Assembly (NCBI RefSeq): GCF_018917235.1 | Contig: NZ_JAHLOF010000002.1 | Coordinates: forward strand, 248,001 to 312,000 | Origin: Metaclostridioides mangenotii | GTDB taxonomy: Bacteria > Bacillota > Clostridia > Peptostreptococcales > Peptostreptococcaceae | Direction: 5' to 3' | DNA length: 64,000 nucleotides | Shown: in pieces, positions 18,439-29,379 of the stretch | Layout: every line of letters starts with the position of its first letter | Numbering within the stretch: the first letter of the stretch is position 1 | Notes under the pieces: model-generated | The model's input: the letters and a program-made list of their open reading frames with translations, nothing else | Databases searched by the model: none | Told to the model about the DNA's origin: nothing | Translations under genes and position numbers: made by a program

Positions 18439-18526
18439 GTGGTAGTTTATAGTCTTTGAGACTTCTTATTTCTTTTGCAAACAATATTTACTTTGTTGTA
18501 CTTTATATAAATTATCTAATTGTTAA

Positions 18527-18982
18527 TTAGTATTTACCTGTCATTTCTCTTTCTATACGTCTTTGTGCATCTTTTTTAGCCATTTCTTGACGTTTATCGT
18601 ATAACTTTTTACCTTTTGCTAGTGCTAACTCTACTTTCACTTTACCGTTTTTTAGATATAAACTTAACGGGATTAGTGAATAACCTTTTACAGTTGTTGC
18701 ACCTATTAGCTTTCTTATTTCTGATTTGTGAAGAAGCAGCTTTCTTACTCTCAAAGGATCTACATTAAATATATTCCCTTGTTCGTATGGACTTATATGA
18801 ACTTGTTTTAAATACACTTCACTGTTATCTACAGACGCATATCCATCACTTAAATTTGCTTTACCTTGTCTTAAAGACTTAACTTCTGTTCCTTTAAGCT
18901 CGATTCCACATTCGTAAGTCTCGTCTATAAAGTATTCGTGTCTTGCTTTTCTGTTTGTAGCTAAAACTTTTTTACCTGCCAT
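18527..18982 (-). CDS. smpB: SsrA-binding protein
   Basis: 151 residues from ATG 18982 ([20 protein letters not shown]), which follows AGAAGGTGATTTAT. An upstream in-frame ATG is not preceded by a site. The oligonucleotide-binding core includes [20 protein letters not shown]. The basic C-terminal tail with [20 protein letters not shown] enters the mRNA channel during trans-translation. The neighbour ssrA is its RNA partner. Confidence 0.95.
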   Translation of the reverse strand: MAGKKVLATNRKARHEYFIDETYECGIELKGTEVKSLRQGKANLSDGYASVDNSEVYLKQVHISPYEQGNIFNVDPLRVRKLLLHKSEIRKLIGATTVKGYSLIPLSLYLKNGKVKVELALAKGKKLYDKRQEMAKKDAQRRIEREMTGKY

Positions 18983-19335
18983 ATAAATCACCTTCTTCAC
19001 TATCTTATTAATAGTAAATATAGTTATAAACACTACATCTACGATAATCTATGATAACATAATTGATAACTATAGTCAATATGCCCGCACCTAGTAGTAT
19101 TTTCATATACAGTCTTTTTAATTCAGTTTTTCTACAATTTGTAGTTAATTATATATAAATCAATACATAATTGTATACAATTTTACAAAAAAATTGTAGA
19201 ATAGACATAAGAGATAAAGTTAGTTATGTAGATTTTGCAAATACTAGCTTCTTTGATTTATGAAAGTATCTGAGCTAATTAAATTTAGCTACATATTAAA
19301 ATAAAACTAGCTAGTAACAGGGAGGAATTATAAAC
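18983..19335. other. divergent promoter region, smpB / AIM24 gene
   Basis: About 350 AT-rich bases hold the promoters of the two divergent genes. No long hairpin or gene is seen. Confidence 0.4.
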
Positions 19336-20187
19336 ATGGATTTAAGTAAAAAAGTAAGAGTACTGGAAAGTTATTCTGATGGAAGAAGTGAATTCGAAAT
19401 ATTAGAATACGATAAATTAGAAGGAGCTACTGATCCTCTAATGGCTATGGCACTTCATTTCTCAAACGAGGCCGGTCTAAAAGGTAGACAAGTGAGGGTA
19501 AAGTTAAACAACTCTAGTGTTAAGACTGAGTCAGGTGCTTTATACTACTATAAAGGACAGATATCATCAGATGCTAATATTGGAGGGGTTGGGGGATTCT
19601 TCAAGAAAAGTATCTCTGGTGCTTTGACAAATGAATCAGCTATGAAACCACAATACAAAGGTACTGGAGAGGTTTATCTAGAGCCATCTTTTAAACACTA
19701 TATGGTAATGGAATTAGAAAACGATGTGTTGATTGTTGATAAAGGGACTTTCTTTTGTTGCTCAGATACTATAGAGGTAAGAGCATTTGCACAAAAGAAT
19801 GTATCATCTGCACTTCTTGGTGGCGAAGGTATATTCCAAATAGAATTAAAAGGAACTGGAACTGTTGTACTTGAGCTATACGTTCCTAAGAATGAGATAA
19901 TAGCTTACGATATAAGACCTGGTGAAGAGTTAAAGGTTGACGGTAACTTCGCTATAGCTAGAACATCTGGTGTTAACTTTGCAGTTACTAAATCGGATAA
20001 ATCTATTGTAGGATCAATGTTAAACGGAGAAGGTCTTCTAAACACTTTTACAGGAGAAGGAACTGTTTGGTTAGCACCAACACAACCAATGTATCAATCT
20101 CTATCATTTGGATCTATGCCAGGTAATAAATCAATGAACAATACAGCTACAAACGCTAAAAATATATTCGGAAGTTTTATAGACTAA
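19336..20187 (+). CDS. AIM24 family protein
   Basis: 283 residues from ATG 19336, after GGGAGGAATTATAAAC. Gly-rich beta segments such as GSMLNGEGLLNTFTGEGTVW and a central GTGTVVLELYVP are characteristic of the AIM24/TIGR00266 family (PF01987), a beta-sandwich family of unclear function in bacteria. No signal peptide is present. It is monocistronic with a terminator behind it. It interrupts the usual smpB-rnr neighbourhood on the opposite strand. Confidence 0.8.
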   Translation: MDLSKKVRVLESYSDGRSEFEILEYDKLEGATDPLMAMALHFSNEAGLKGRQVRVKLNNSSVKTESGALYYYKGQISSDANIGGVGGFFKKSISGALTNESAMKPQYKGTGEVYLEPSFKHYMVMELENDVLIVDKGTFFCCSDTIEVRAFAQKNVSSALLGGEGIFQIELKGTGTVVLELYVPKNEIIAYDIRPGEELKVDGNFAIARTSGVNFAVTKSDKSIVGSMLNGEGLLNTFTGEGTVWLAPTQPMYQSLSFGSMPGNKSMNNTATNAKNIFGSFID

Positions 20188-20205
20188 AATTTAAAAATTT
20201 AATAA

Positions 20206-20252
20206 ACAAATAATAAAACCAAGATAGTAGCTCCTTAGCTATTACCTTGGTT
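20206..20252 (+). terminator. terminator after the AIM24 gene
   Basis: AAAACCAAG and TAGCT pair with AGCTA and CCTTGGTTTTTATT. The 175 bases that follow are almost pure A/T with no feature. Confidence 0.75.
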
Positions 20253-20427
20253 TTTATTTATCTTACATTAAATTTGATATTTGTTTTAGTCCGTTTTTTA
20301 GCTATCGTTAATTATTAATATTAAAAAATTATTTTTTATTTTATTTAAAATTAAATTTTAATTTTTAATTTTTATTTGATATTTGCTATTTGTTATTTGA
20401 ATAAATAAAATATATTAATTCTCTATC

Positions 20428-22626
20428 TTATTTAATATCTTCTATTTCTACAGTTTCTACTGATTCTGCTGTCTCTAATGTCTCTTCAGTATCATCCATT
20501 TCATTTTTAACTATTGAAAAATCAATTTCTCTCAAATCGACATTAACCCTTTCAACTTTTATTTTTAGAGGATCTCCGATTTTGTAAGCTCTCTTACTAT
20601 GCTCTCCTATTACGCAATAATTTTTCTCATCAAATATATAGAAATCATCGTTCATATCGGCTAGTCTTATTAGACCTTCTATAGTGTTATCCAGCTCTAC
20701 GAATATTCCAAACGAAGTTACTCCTGAAATATTACCTGTAAATTCTTCACCAACTTTGTCGTACATGTACATAGCTTTGTAGAAATCATGTACGTCTCTC
20801 TCAGCCAACTCCGCTTTTCTTTCTTGCTCTGATGACTGAGTTGATGCGTATTCAACTATAGTTGTTAGTTGTGCTTGTCTCTTATCGTTTATCTTGTTGT
20901 TTAACGACTCTTTTATAATTCTGTGAATCTGTAAGTCAGGATATCTTCTAATTGGAGAAGTAAAGTGTGAATAAAACTTAGCTGCAAGACCGAAGTGACC
21001 GTGACATTCTGGAGAGTACTTCGCTTGTCTAAATGATCTAAGCATTATTGAACTAATTGCTCTTTCTTCTTTTTTACCTTTTATTTGTTCAACTACCGAT
21101 TGCAATGCCTTTGGATGAACTTCTTCCAAGTCACCCTTAATATGATATCCAAATGTAGAAATGAAGTTCCCCAAATTTTCCATCTTTTCTTGTGATGGAG
21201 TTTCATGAATTCTATATACAAATGGAATATTCATCCAATAGAAGTGTTCTGCTATTGTTTCATTACTTACAAGCATAAACTCTTCTATTATTTTATTAGA
21301 AATTCTTCTTTCATAATCTTTTATATCTGCTACTTTTCCTTCACTATCTAATATTATCTTAGCTTCTGGGAAGTCGAAGTCTATTGATCCTCTTCTCTTT
21401 CTCTTTTCCATCAGAATCCTTGCAAGGTCTTCAGATATATTGAATTCTTCTACTAAATTCGAAAAAGTCTTCTTAAGCTTTTCATCATCTTTTTCTAAAA
21501 TGTCCGAAACCTCAGTGTAAGTCATTCTGGCTTTTGAGTTGATTACACTCTCTAATATATCGTGTTTTACAACGTTACCTTTTTTGTCTATCTCCATCAT
21601 TATAGATAGTGTAAGTTTATCTTCAAATGGATTCAAACTACATACCCCATTTGACAGAACTCTCGGCAACATAGGAATAACCTTATCTACTAGATATACT
21701 GAAGTTGCTCTTTTTAATGCTTCCTTGTCTAATTTACTTTTTTCTTTTACATAGTGAGTAACGTCCGCTATATGAACACCCAACTTATAATTACCATTAG
21801 ATAAACGCTCTATAGAAACAGCATCATCCAAATCTTTTGCATCTTCCCCGTCTATTGTAAATATCTTTAAGTCTCTTAAATCAGCTCTTCCATCTAATTC
21901 TTCTTTAGGAATTTCTACTGCGACAGATTCAGCCTCAAATACAACTTTTTTAGGAAATTCTTCTGGTAGTCCATGTTCTCTAATTATTGAGTCTATTTCA
22001 ACACCGCGTTCACCTTTTTGACCTAGTACCTCTATTATTTTACCTTCAGGTTTTTTATCCTCTTCAGGCCATACAGTTATCTTACAAACTACCTTGTCCT
22101 TTGCTCTTGCTCCACTAAAGAACCTCTTTGGTATATAGATATCCTTATTAAATTTTTTGTTGTCCGGAACTACAAACCCAAACGCATTACTAGGCTCAAA
22201 AATTCCTACAACAGTATCGTTCTCTCTTTTTACTACTTTTACTATTTTTCCTTCAGCTCTCTTACCTTCCTCAGCTGGAACAATTACTTCAGCAACTACT
22301 CTATCATTATGCATTGCTCCATTTACATCATTAGCAGGTATAAAAAGATCTTGTTCAAAATCTTCATCTGATTCTACAAATCCAAATCCCTTTTTATGTG
22401 AAATGAATTTACCCACGAAATTCCCCACGCTCTGTGGTGATACTATTTTACCTTTTTTAGTAATAGTTATATATCCATCTTCCTCTAATTCTTTTATAAA
22501 ATTATAGAAAAGAGGCATCTCTGATGAGTGTATGTCAAATATAGTAGCTAATTCTTCTTTTTTTAGCGGTTGATATGATTCTTCATTTATTAAACCTAAA
22601 AGGTTTTTCCTTATTTCTGGCGTCAT
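20428..22626 (-). CDS. rnr: ribonuclease R
   Basis: 732 residues from ATG 22626 (MTPEIRKNLLGLI), placed 4 bases after GGAGGTCAAG. The longer frame starting at 22671 lacks a site. Order: N-terminal winged helix, two cold-shock domains (about 70-220), RNB catalytic domain with DGEDAKDLDDAVS and RRYPDLQIHR, and an S1 domain (about 630-705). The tail is acidic. It is a processive 3'-5' exonuclease that degrades structured RNA and acts with tmRNA on non-stop messages. The position next to smpB and secG is typical of Firmicutes. Confidence 0.95.
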   Translation of the reverse strand: MTPEIRKNLLGLINEESYQPLKKEELATIFDIHSSEMPLFYNFIKELEEDGYITITKKGKIVSPQSVGNFVGKFISHKKGFGFVESDEDFEQDLFIPANDVNGAMHNDRVVAEVIVPAEEGKRAEGKIVKVVKRENDTVVGIFEPSNAFGFVVPDNKKFNKDIYIPKRFFSGARAKDKVVCKITVWPEEDKKPEGKIIEVLGQKGERGVEIDSIIREHGLPEEFPKKVVFEAESVAVEIPKEELDGRADLRDLKIFTIDGEDAKDLDDAVSIERLSNGNYKLGVHIADVTHYVKEKSKLDKEALKRATSVYLVDKVIPMLPRVLSNGVCSLNPFEDKLTLSIMMEIDKKGNVVKHDILESVINSKARMTYTEVSDILEKDDEKLKKTFSNLVEEFNISEDLARILMEKRKRRGSIDFDFPEAKIILDSEGKVADIKDYERRISNKIIEEFMLVSNETIAEHFYWMNIPFVYRIHETPSQEKMENLGNFISTFGYHIKGDLEEVHPKALQSVVEQIKGKKEERAISSIMLRSFRQAKYSPECHGHFGLAAKFYSHFTSPIRRYPDLQIHRIIKESLNNKINDKRQAQLTTIVEYASTQSSEQERKAELAERDVHDFYKAMYMYDKVGEEFTGNISGVTSFGIFVELDNTIEGLIRLADMNDDFYIFDEKNYCVIGEHSKRAYKIGDPLKIKVERVNVDLREIDFSIVKNEMDDTEETLETAESVETVEIEDIK

Positions 22627-22952
22627 CTTGACCTCCTTGCGTTTATTTGCACTTCTACCATTATACACCAATTAAAGTACAATGGTAAATTCATATTGCA
22701 GTTACTAATTATATTAGTATGCTCAAATTTATTTATATTAATTTATAAAACTTATATTTAGCAAAAATACATTTATATTGTCTGTGTATAGATTTATAAA
22801 GAGAATATTTCCATATAATTTTTTACCCAAATAAATAAGAACGATATCAAATAATACACAAATCTAAAATTCTTACTTAAATTTACATATTATTTTCATC
22901 GTTCTTCATATATAATTAATTTAAAATTTTTGTTATACGTTTTTAATTTATA
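22627..22952. other. intergenic region rnr / DUF4097 operon
   Basis: A weak inverted repeat (AGAACGAT near 22838 with ATCGTTCT near 22897) could terminate the DUF4097 operon. The rest is AT-rich promoter DNA for rnr. Confidence 0.35.
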
Positions 22953-23852
22953 TTAATCTAAATAATTTAATTTTACTTTTCCGACATCACTTCTGACTTT
23001 TATGCTATTTCTACTATCTCCATATACATTTTTGCTAACATTATTGATAACTTTACCTGCACCTGTATCAGCATCTAGCATAAACTTCTGGCTTTTATCA
23101 ATATTTAAAATTACACTTCCTACATCAGTCGAAAAGTCCATATGACCGTCTATTTTTTCTATATTACAAATCACATTTCCTACGTCAGAATATACACTAC
23201 CTTTGCCTGTAAGTCTCTCTATAACTACCTTGCCAACATCTGATTCAAACTTATAATCTTTGGCTTCAACTCTACTAAATTTTATGTCTCCTGTATCACT
23301 ACTTACATTTAAATTTGAAGTTACAATTTTTTTATCTGAGATAATTTCTCCTACGTCACTTACTAAATCAATCGCATCTAATTCTAGATCATTTTTTATA
23401 TATAAATCACCTACATCTGTTTGTACTCTCAGTTTCTCTTTATAATTTTTCGGTAAATATATCTCTACAATTTTTTTGTCGTTAAATCCAAATAAGTTGA
23501 AATTGAAAAACTTAGATGGCTCGATAAAACTAAGCTCACTACCATTTCTTGAGATATTTAGTATCTGATTATTTTTTAGCTTTTTATTCGATCTCTCTAT
23601 AACTTTTATTTTACTATCATCTGTAGTTTTTAGGACTACTTCGCCAACATCAGTTTCAAAATTGATTCTATCAACACCACTTAAACCTTCTTCTCTAACA
23701 ATCCTATTTTTATAAGCCCAGCTTGGATTTTCCCGATTACTAAACCAGTTGAAATTGATGCTATTACTTATTCCGTTGACTAAAACACCTGTCATAACAA
23801 CAATAAGAAGTATTAATGCAACTATCCTCATCCTCGTAAACTTTCTAGACAT
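22953..23852 (-). CDS. DUF4097-family membrane-anchored protein
   Basis: 299 residues from ATG 23852, which follows GAGGAGAAAGAAC. The frame could extend 5 codons further up. One N-terminal membrane helix (about 9-30) is followed by an outside domain built of repeated S/T-DVGxV units (such as TDVGEVVL, SDVGKVVI, SDVGNVIC). This is the beta-helical pattern of DUF4097/YvlB-like proteins linked to envelope stress. It overlaps the preceding gene by 8 bases. The three-gene PadR operon is probably self-regulated. Confidence 0.8.
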   Translation of the reverse strand: MSRKFTRMRIVALILLIVVMTGVLVNGISNSINFNWFSNRENPSWAYKNRIVREEGLSGVDRINFETDVGEVVLKTTDDSKIKVIERSNKKLKNNQILNISRNGSELSFIEPSKFFNFNLFGFNDKKIVEIYLPKNYKEKLRVQTDVGDLYIKNDLELDAIDLVSDVGEIISDKKIVTSNLNVSSDTGDIKFSRVEAKDYKFESDVGKVVIERLTGKGSVYSDVGNVICNIEKIDGHMDFSTDVGSVILNIDKSQKFMLDADTGAGKVINNVSKNVYGDSRNSIKVRSDVGKVKLNYLD

Positions 23853-24504
23853 GTTCTTTCTCCTCATTTAAATCTATAAATGCACTTATTAATTCATCTA
23901 CCGCGTACCCTATTATAAATACAACCCATGTTATATGCCATGAACCAGTTAAAAAACTTAATATAAAATAAACCGATATGATTATCGACCACACTGCTGA
24001 TGTAATCGTCTTTTTTACTCTGCTTTTTTGATAACTCACAGATTTTTTTTCCTTTAATTGTTCAACTATTGATTCATCTTCTCTATCGTATTTTTTTATC
24101 TTAGACATATTGTTGTATACTAACATACCTGTCGCTATCGCTACCATAGCAAATAACATAAGCACTCCTATTTCTTCAACAAAATTAAATGCCTCGCAAA
24201 GTATAACACCGACCGGACTAAGTATATATAGAACTACTGCTATTGCAGTGATTTTTGCAGTTTTTTTTCTTTCTTCGGCTTCATTATGGCTATAATCATT
24301 ATAATCTACTATAAGATCCTCTACATTACCGATATTGCCTACAACTGAGTCATAAGCATCATCCTCATCTATTCCAGCATCTACTAAATCTTTATATCTA
24401 TCTAAGGAATTTGATAGTATCTCCTCTTTTAATTCTCTTGTACGTCTATTTGATGGTGCTTTTTCAAACAAATTCTCTACATATATTTCTATCTCTTTTC
24501 TCAT
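23845..24504 (-). CDS. DUF1700-like membrane protein
   Basis: 219 residues. A cytoplasmic helical N-terminal domain starts MRKEIEIYVENLFEKAP and carries ELKEEILSNSLDRYKDLV. This permease-prefix pattern is usual in genes adjacent to PadR regulators. Four hydrophobic segments follow (about 85-105, 108-130, 165-185 and 188-205). It lies between padR (11-base gap) and the DUF4097 gene (overlap). Confidence 0.75.
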   Translation of the reverse strand: MRKEIEIYVENLFEKAPSNRRTRELKEEILSNSLDRYKDLVDAGIDEDDAYDSVVGNIGNVEDLIVDYNDYSHNEAEERKKTAKITAIAVVLYILSPVGVILCEAFNFVEEIGVLMLFAMVAIATGMLVYNNMSKIKKYDREDESIVEQLKEKKSVSYQKSRVKKTITSAVWSIIISVYFILSFLTGSWHITWVVFIIGYAVDELISAFIDLNEEKEHV

Positions 24505-24515
24505 AATATCCCCCC

Positions 24516-24839
24516 TTATTTAATCAAGCTATCGATCAGTTTCTTTGCATCTTCCCAGTCTATCTTATTTTGTTCGTATACTACAGATCCTAACTTCGTA
24601 ATCTTATAGTATCTTCTTCTTGCCCCTTGGTTTTCGTTTCCCCAGTATGATTCAATCATGCCACCTTGCTCGAGTCTTCTAAATGCTGAATACAATGTGG
24701 CTTCTTTTAGTTCATACTCATTATTTGTTTTCTCTTTTATAGATTTATTTATTTCATATCCATAGCTATCCTTCTCTATAAGTCTAGCTAGTATTATTGT
24801 TTCTGTATTTCCTCTAATTAGATCAGAAGTAATAGACAA
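24516..24839 (-). CDS. PadR-family transcriptional regulator
   Basis: 107 residues, starting at a TTG (24839) 9 bases after AGGAGG. The winged helix contains LARLIEKDSYGYEINKSI, ATLYSAFRRLEQGGMIESYW and the wing RRRYYKIT, all typical of PadR. It leads an operon with DUF1700 and DUF4097 genes, a common arrangement in Firmicutes in which PadR represses its own operon. The inducer is unknown. Confidence 0.9.
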   Translation of the reverse strand: MSITSDLIRGNTETIILARLIEKDSYGYEINKSIKEKTNNEYELKEATLYSAFRRLEQGGMIESYWGNENQGARRRYYKITKLGSVVYEQNKIDWEDAKKLIDSLIK

Positions 24840-25113
24840 ATCATCTTACCTCCTTTACATATGCTTATTTGTAATAATAGTATAATTATATATACCTCGC
24901 CTGTCAAGGTATGTTTAAAAATAAAACACTATTATATTTTACTTATATCCAACTAAAAAAGCCCCCCTAATAGCTAATTTATTAAAACTATTAGAAGGGT
25001 ATTACAATAATATATTTAGTATTTTTTATTTAAATCGTTACAACTATAACTCCTAACCCTTATAATAATAAAGATATGTCTCTTTTATTTAAAAGCATGA
25101 AATAGAACGCAAC

Positions 25114-25146
25114 AAAAAAGCTGGGATCATATGATCCCAGCTTTTA
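25114..25146 (-). terminator. terminator after secG
   Basis: A perfect palindrome, AAAAAGCTGGGATCATATGA with its completion TCCCAGCTTTT, lies about 70 bases beyond the secG stop. A weaker hairpin is seen at 24962-25001. Confidence 0.85.
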
Positions 25147-25214
25147 ACTCAAAAATTAAATTTAATCTTTAAATCAATTTATTTATCAAATTAATGGCCA
25201 GTTAAATTGATATT

Positions 25215-25445
25215 CTATTTTTCTAATATAAGTAACGCTAAAGCGTTTATAAAGAATAACACTGCTGTTATTTTGGTAATTTTTCCAAGAAATGCTTGCT
25301 TACCTTTTGGTTTGAAGTATGTTTGGTTACCGTCTCCACCAAATTGTGAAGGTATAGCACTCTTAGTATCTTGAGGCATTATACTAACGACCATTATGAT
25401 CCCTAATACAATCTGTAATCCCATTAAAAAATTGTTTAAGCTCAC
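25215..25445 (-). CDS. secG: preprotein translocase subunit SecG
   Basis: 76 residues with two membrane segments (about 4-22 and 55-74) joined by a polar loop holding GGDGNQTYFKPKGKQAFLGK. This is the normal size and topology of SecG, the accessory subunit of the SecYEG channel. It lies between eno and the PadR operon. Secretion of the CWB2 protein and lipoproteins here depends on this channel. Confidence 0.93.
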   Translation of the reverse strand: MSLNNFLMGLQIVLGIIMVVSIMPQDTKSAIPSQFGGDGNQTYFKPKGKQAFLGKITKITAVLFFINALALLILEK

Positions 25446-25525
25446 TTTTTATCCTCCTGTTCACACGTACTTAAAATCACTACTCTCCAGTGTATCACAA
25501 CGTTACATTTAATTCAAGTAAATAC

Positions 25526-25574
25526 GTCTATAGATATACTTAAACCATATTAGGTTATTAGTATATCTATAGAC
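25526..25574. repeat. perfect 15-bp inverted repeat between eno and secG
   Basis: GTCTATAGATATACT and AGTATATCTATAGAC are exact complements around a 19-base loop. The stem lacks a T-run on either side. It could end eno transcription or be a protein site near the secG promoter. Confidence 0.5.
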
Positions 25575-25655
25575 TATTATTATTTATTGTTATTTATTAT
25601 GATTTTTTAGTTATTTGTGAGTATATTTTTAAATTTCTACGTGTTACTTAATTGA

Positions 25656-26987
<1,332 letters not shown>

Positions 26988-27042
26988 TTACTTTTTTTAT
27001 AAGTCTTATTATATTACACAGTTTTTGTTTTGTTAATAAAAC

Positions 27043-28572
27043 TTACTTCTCAATCAATGTATGGCCGTCCATTTCTTCAGGTTTACTAAGATCCATCATA
27101 TCTAAAACTGTCGGTGCAATATCAGAAAGCCTTCCATCATTTAAAAGCTTAGCCCCCTTGTACTTTTCACCAACCAAAATAAATGGAACTTCGTTTGTTG
27201 AATGTGACGTAACCATCTTTTTAGTTTCATGATCTATCATGTATTCAGCGTTTCCATGATCCGCTGTTATTATAGCTGAACCACCTACACTTACTATTTT
27301 ATCTACTAATGATCCTACACAATTGTCTACTGTCTCCACTGCTTTTACAGTAGCCTCTATACTTCCTGTGTGACCGACCATATCTGGATTTGCAAAATTT
27401 ATAACTATAAAATCAAACTTATCTTCATCTACTTTTACAAGAGTCTTATTTAAAAGCTCATGAGCAGACATTTCTGGTTGTAAATCATATGTTGCAACTT
27501 TAGGTGAAGGTATTAGCATCCTCTCTTCTCCATGATTTGGTTCTTCTACGCCACCATTGAAGAAGAATGTAACATGCGCGTACTTTTCAGTCTCAGCTGC
27601 TCTAAGCTGTGTCTTCCCATTCTCTGCCAAATATTCGCCTAATGTATTTTTTAGTGATTGAGGGTTAAAAGCAACCTGTACATTCTCGATAGTTGAGTCG
27701 TATTCAGTTAGACACACAAAATTAGTATTTATATATTTTCTATCGAAATCTTCAAATTTTTTTTCTACGATAGCTCTCGTCATCTGTCTAGCTCTATCGG
27801 GTCTAAAGTTGAAGAATACAATGCTATCTCCATCTGATATCTTACCAACAGGTTCACCATTTTTTTGTATAACTGTAGGGATTATAAACTCATCGTTTTT
27901 TCCTTGATCATACGAATTCTTTACAGCTTCTTCAGCAGATGATGCTGTTTCTCCAACACCATCAACCATAGCATCATATGCCAACTTTACTCTATCCCAT
28001 CTCTTATCTCTATCCATTGCGTAGTATCTACCTGATACAGTCGCAAATTGACCTAAATCTACATCTTTTAGTGTACATTCAATTTCTTTAATGTACTCAA
28101 TCGCACTTTGGGGATCAGTGTCTCTGCCATCTGTAAAAGCGTGGATATACAATTTCTCTACGCCTCTTTTTTTTGCCATAAGTATTAGCGCCTCAACATG
28201 TTCTATGTGAGAATGAACGCCTCCATCAGATAGAAGTCCCATTATATGAAGTGCATGGCCTTTAGACCCATCCATGACATTTAACAGTACTTCATTTGTA
28301 AAGAAATCTCCATCCTTTATTGATTTTGTTATTCTAGTAAGATCTTGGTATACTATTCTACCAGCACCTATATTGGTATGCCCAACCTCAGAGTTACCCA
28401 TTTGTAGGTATGGCAATCCAACATCAAGTCCACTAGCTTTTATAAGAGTATTTGGGTACTCCTTAGTTAATCTGCATAGATTTGGAGTCTGTGCTTTAGC
28501 TACCGCATTACCTTCAGCATTTTCACTATATCCAAAACCATCCATAATAATTAAAGCAACTGGTTTTTTCAT
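27043..28572 (-). CDS. gpmI: 2,3-bisphosphoglycerate-independent phosphoglycerate mutase
   Basis: 509 residues, full length. Mn-binding MDGFG is at the start. MGNSEVGHTNIGAG holds the catalytic serine (about residue 62), SDGGVHSHI is present, and TADHGNAE near residue 445 is the second metal site. It interconverts 3- and 2-phosphoglycerate. It starts 11 bases after the tpiA stop, so it is in the glycolytic operon. Confidence 0.97.
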   Translation of the reverse strand: MKKPVALIIMDGFGYSENAEGNAVAKAQTPNLCRLTKEYPNTLIKASGLDVGLPYLQMGNSEVGHTNIGAGRIVYQDLTRITKSIKDGDFFTNEVLLNVMDGSKGHALHIMGLLSDGGVHSHIEHVEALILMAKKRGVEKLYIHAFTDGRDTDPQSAIEYIKEIECTLKDVDLGQFATVSGRYYAMDRDKRWDRVKLAYDAMVDGVGETASSAEEAVKNSYDQGKNDEFIIPTVIQKNGEPVGKISDGDSIVFFNFRPDRARQMTRAIVEKKFEDFDRKYINTNFVCLTEYDSTIENVQVAFNPQSLKNTLGEYLAENGKTQLRAAETEKYAHVTFFFNGGVEEPNHGEERMLIPSPKVATYDLQPEMSAHELLNKTLVKVDEDKFDFIVINFANPDMVGHTGSIEATVKAVETVDNCVGSLVDKIVSVGGSAIITADHGNAEYMIDHETKKMVTSHSTNEVPFILVGEKYKGAKLLNDGRLSDIAPTVLDMMDLSKPEEMDGHTLIEK

Positions 28573-28583
28573 TGTTTCACTCC

Positions 28584-29324
28584 TTAAAAGTTGACAAGTT
28601 CTAAATAGTCTTTTGAAGCTAAGCTTGCTCCTCCAACTAATGCTCCATCTATATCACTTTGTCCCATTATTTCTTTTACATTAGAAGGTTTAACACTTCC
28701 TCCGTATTGTATTCTTACATCTTCACATAAATCTCCATATAATCCCTTTATAACTTCCCTTATGTAAGAGATTACGTCGTTTGCTTGCTCAGCTGTGGCA
28801 GTTTTTCCTGTACCTATAGCCCAAATTGGCTCATAGGCTACTACTACTTTTGCTAAATCAGAGTCTTTTACTCCTTTCAAAGCTTCTTTTACTTGAACCT
28901 CTACTACCTTTTTAGTATTATCAGCTTCTCTTTCTTCTAATGTTTCACCTACACATACTATTGGATTTATGCCCGTATCTAATGCCTTTAAAACCTTTTT
29001 ATTTACTGTTTCATCAGTCTCATTAAAATACTGTCTTCTCTCAGAATGCCCGAGTACAACGTAATCTATATCTAACTCTTTTAGCATATTTGGAGAAACC
29101 TCTCCTGTAAAAGCTCCATTTTCTTCATAGTGCATATTTTGTGCAGCTATTTTTACATCAGTACCTTTAGTAGATTCTTTTAAATCTTTCAAAAGCGTAA
29201 ATGGTGCGCATATAACTGCGTCTACTTCGTCGCTAGTTTTTCCTTTGATATCTGAAACAAACTCTAATGCTTCTTTTATTGTTTTATGCATTTTCCAGTT
29301 TCCAGCAATTATAGGTTTTCTCAT
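28584..29324 (-). CDS. tpiA: triosephosphate isomerase
   Basis: 246 residues. GNWKMHK near the start holds the catalytic lysine, GHSERR the histidine, and VVAYEPIWAIGTGKTA the catalytic glutamate and flexible loop. YGGSVKP and GALVGGAS bind phosphate. It interconverts dihydroxyacetone phosphate and glyceraldehyde 3-phosphate. It lies 55 bases after pgk and just before gpmI. Confidence 0.97.
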   Translation of the reverse strand: MRKPIIAGNWKMHKTIKEALEFVSDIKGKTSDEVDAVICAPFTLLKDLKESTKGTDVKIAAQNMHYEENGAFTGEVSPNMLKELDIDYVVLGHSERRQYFNETDETVNKKVLKALDTGINPIVCVGETLEEREADNTKKVVEVQVKEALKGVKDSDLAKVVVAYEPIWAIGTGKTATAEQANDVISYIREVIKGLYGDLCEDVRIQYGGSVKPSNVKEIMGQSDIDGALVGGASLASKDYLELVNF

Positions 29325-29379
29325 CTGTTCAAATCTCCTTATATAAAGTTTGTTTATTTATTTAAAAATATAATTTATA

